Source: JBFYKJ01 sp041306005
GTDB lineage: Archaea > Altiarchaeota > Altiarchaeia > JAFGQM01
NCBI GenBank assembly: GCA_041306005.1
Contig: JBFYKJ010000067.1
Location: 1-40,105, forward strand
Direction of reading: 5' to 3'
Length of the DNA stretch: 40,105 nucleotides
Part shown: positions 39,201 through 40,105 of the stretch, in pieces
How positions within the stretch are numbered: the stretch's first letter is position 1
Layout: each line of letters opens with the position of its first letter
The notes under the pieces: model-generated
Seen by the model: only the letters and a program-made list of their open reading frames with translations
What the model was told of the DNA's origin: nothing
Database searches by the model: none
Translations under genes and position numbers: made by a program

Positions 39201-40105
39201 CTATTTCTTCTTCTCGTAGAGCAGTTTCATGATCTCGTAGACCGCGCTAAGGTTTGGATAATCTACAAAGACCATTATCTGGCTCTTGGAAGTTGTCACT
39301 TCCTTTATGTTCATGCCTGCCTCTGCTATCGCCCCGGTTATCCTCCCAAGTGCCCCGGGTTCGTCGAGGAAATCCGGTGACGTCACATACGCCAGGCCTA
39401 TCCCCTTGGCCGAGGTCACGGACAGCACGGTCTTGTCCTGCAAGACGAACTTGTGGAGCGCCTTTGTCGCGCTCTCGGCCGACTTCTCGTCTATGAAGAA
39501 GGTCATCGACTCGGGAGCCACAGTCACGCCCCAGATGTTTATCTTCTCGTCGCCCAGGATCTTCGAGGTCTTCGCGAGGAGCCCCGGGTGCTCTATCATG
39601 CTCTTGCCCACGAGGGTTACGCTGCCCAGCGGGCTGTCCAATTTCTTGACCGACGTTTCCATGAATTCACCTATTATTTCAGTCCCTTTTACACTCAAGT
39701 CCATGTAGCTGTTGTTCACTATCTTAAGCACCTGCTTCTTGCCTTTGTAGATTAAAGAGTCCCACTTCATGACCTTCGCCCCGCCCACGGCGAGATCCCA
39801 GAGGACAGAGACGTCTATCTCGTCTATGAGCTTCGCGCCGTTAACGACCCTCGGGTCCCCGCTGTAGACGCCGTCTACATCTGTTACTATAACTACCTCA
39901 TCAGCATCAAGGCAGTTTCCGAGCATCACCGCAGAAGTGTCGCTCCCGCCGCGGCCAATCGTAGTCACATTCCCGGCCTTGTCCACCCCGACAAAGCCGC
40001 AGACTACAGGCACAATCCCCTGCTTTAGCATCGGGTCGATGTGCTGCTTGACCCTGGCCCTTGTGGCATCTAGGTCTATCACCGCGTTCGTGAAACGTGA
40101 GTTCG
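39201..40105 (-). CDS. lysC: Aspartokinase, partial (N-terminus off the right edge)
   Basis: About 300 residues are visible and the frame stays open to the window edge. A valine codon (GTG at 40082) is not the start, since NSRFTNAVIDLDATRAR runs across it. The kinase core has GFVGVDKAGNVTTIGRGGSDTSA and TDVDGVYSGDPR, the aspartokinase ATP/aspartate site. Two ACT domains follow (from about GSVTLVGKSM and AYVTSPDFLDEPGALGRI) and would sense lysine or threonine. It makes aspartyl phosphate for asd, the next gene. Which amino acid inhibits it cannot be told. Confidence 0.93.
   Translation of the reverse strand, partial: NSRFTNAVIDLDATRARVKQHIDPMLKQGIVPVVCGFVGVDKAGNVTTIGRGGSDTSAVMLGNCLDADEVVIVTDVDGVYSGDPRVVNGAKLIDEIDVSVLWDLAVGGAKVMKWDSLIYKGKKQVLKIVNNSYMDLSVKGTEIIGEFMETSVKKLDSPLGSVTLVGKSMIEHPGLLAKTSKILGDEKINIWGVTVAPESMTFFIDEKSAESATKALHKFVLQDKTVLSVTSAKGIGLAYVTSPDFLDEPGALGRITGAIAEAGMNIKEVTTSKSQIMVFVDYPNLSAVYEIMKLLYEKKK

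Noticed and set aside
40080..40082. GTG at 40082 as the start of aspartokinase
   Set aside because: Conserved aspartokinase residues (NSRFTNA) are encoded upstream of it in frame to the window edge, so the gene is truncated by the edge rather than starting there.

Overview
This window is from an archaeon. The evidence is archaeal/eukaryotic-type information-processing genes (ribosomal proteins uL16/L10e and eL21, RNA polymerase subunit Rpo4, CDC48-type AAA ATPase, RadB, class I lysyl-tRNA synthetase) and TATA-like promoters that often lie 24-30 bases before a start codon, as in leaderless archaeal genes. The DNA is GC-rich. The lineage cannot be fixed from the sequence; a small-genome lineage such as the Diapherotrites or Micrarchaeota would fit, but that is a guess. 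I saw no rRNA, tRNA, CRISPR array or insertion sequence.

Positions 1-16088 are a surface-polysaccharide island. It holds an edge-truncated sugar/inositol-phosphate nucleotidyltransferase and a Wzx-type flippase. Next comes a tightly packed minus-strand run (9754 down to 2262): a CDP-glycerol glycerophosphotransferase-like enzyme, a family 2 glycosyltransferase, RfbF, RfbG, a sugar C-methyltransferase, a 3,5-epimerase, an SDR ketoreductase/epimerase and a CmcI-like methyltransferase. I infer that this run makes and transfers a CDP-activated, C-methyl-branched 6-deoxy sugar. A GT-B glycosyltransferase (minus) and a divergent neuB-neuC-neuA set (plus) follow; the set should convert UDP-GlcNAc to a CMP-sialic acid. 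A broken sulfatase-like gene and a family 4 glycosyltransferase close the island.

Positions 16165-21185 are housekeeping: uL16, a P-type Ca2+-ATPase with a duplicated promoter, and the eL21-rpo4-DUF655 cluster. Positions 21315-25686 are dapA-dapB-dapL-lysA, lysine synthesis by the diaminopimelate aminotransferase route. The two enzymes that feed it, asd and aspartokinase, lie at the right end (37960-40105). The dapA and asd promoters share a spaced TGCCGGC element. Positions 25809-27590 carry inositol-phosphate synthase and a CDP-alcohol phosphatidyltransferase, together likely making archaetidylinositol phosphate.

Positions 27634-32900 (minus) hold a secreted, membrane-anchored protein with a stalk dense in N-glycosylation sequons, a divergent FtsZ/tubulin-superfamily protein that has lost the GTPase signature, and CDC48. 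Positions 33092-37930 carry radB, a DJ-1/PfpI protein, a cupin, an unrecognised basic protein directly behind lysS, lysS itself, and an unrecognised protein with mTERF-like repeats.

The candidates most worth following are the degenerate FtsZ-like protein, the branched CDP-sugar operon, the shared lysine-promoter element and the dyad at the inositol-phosphate synthase promoter.
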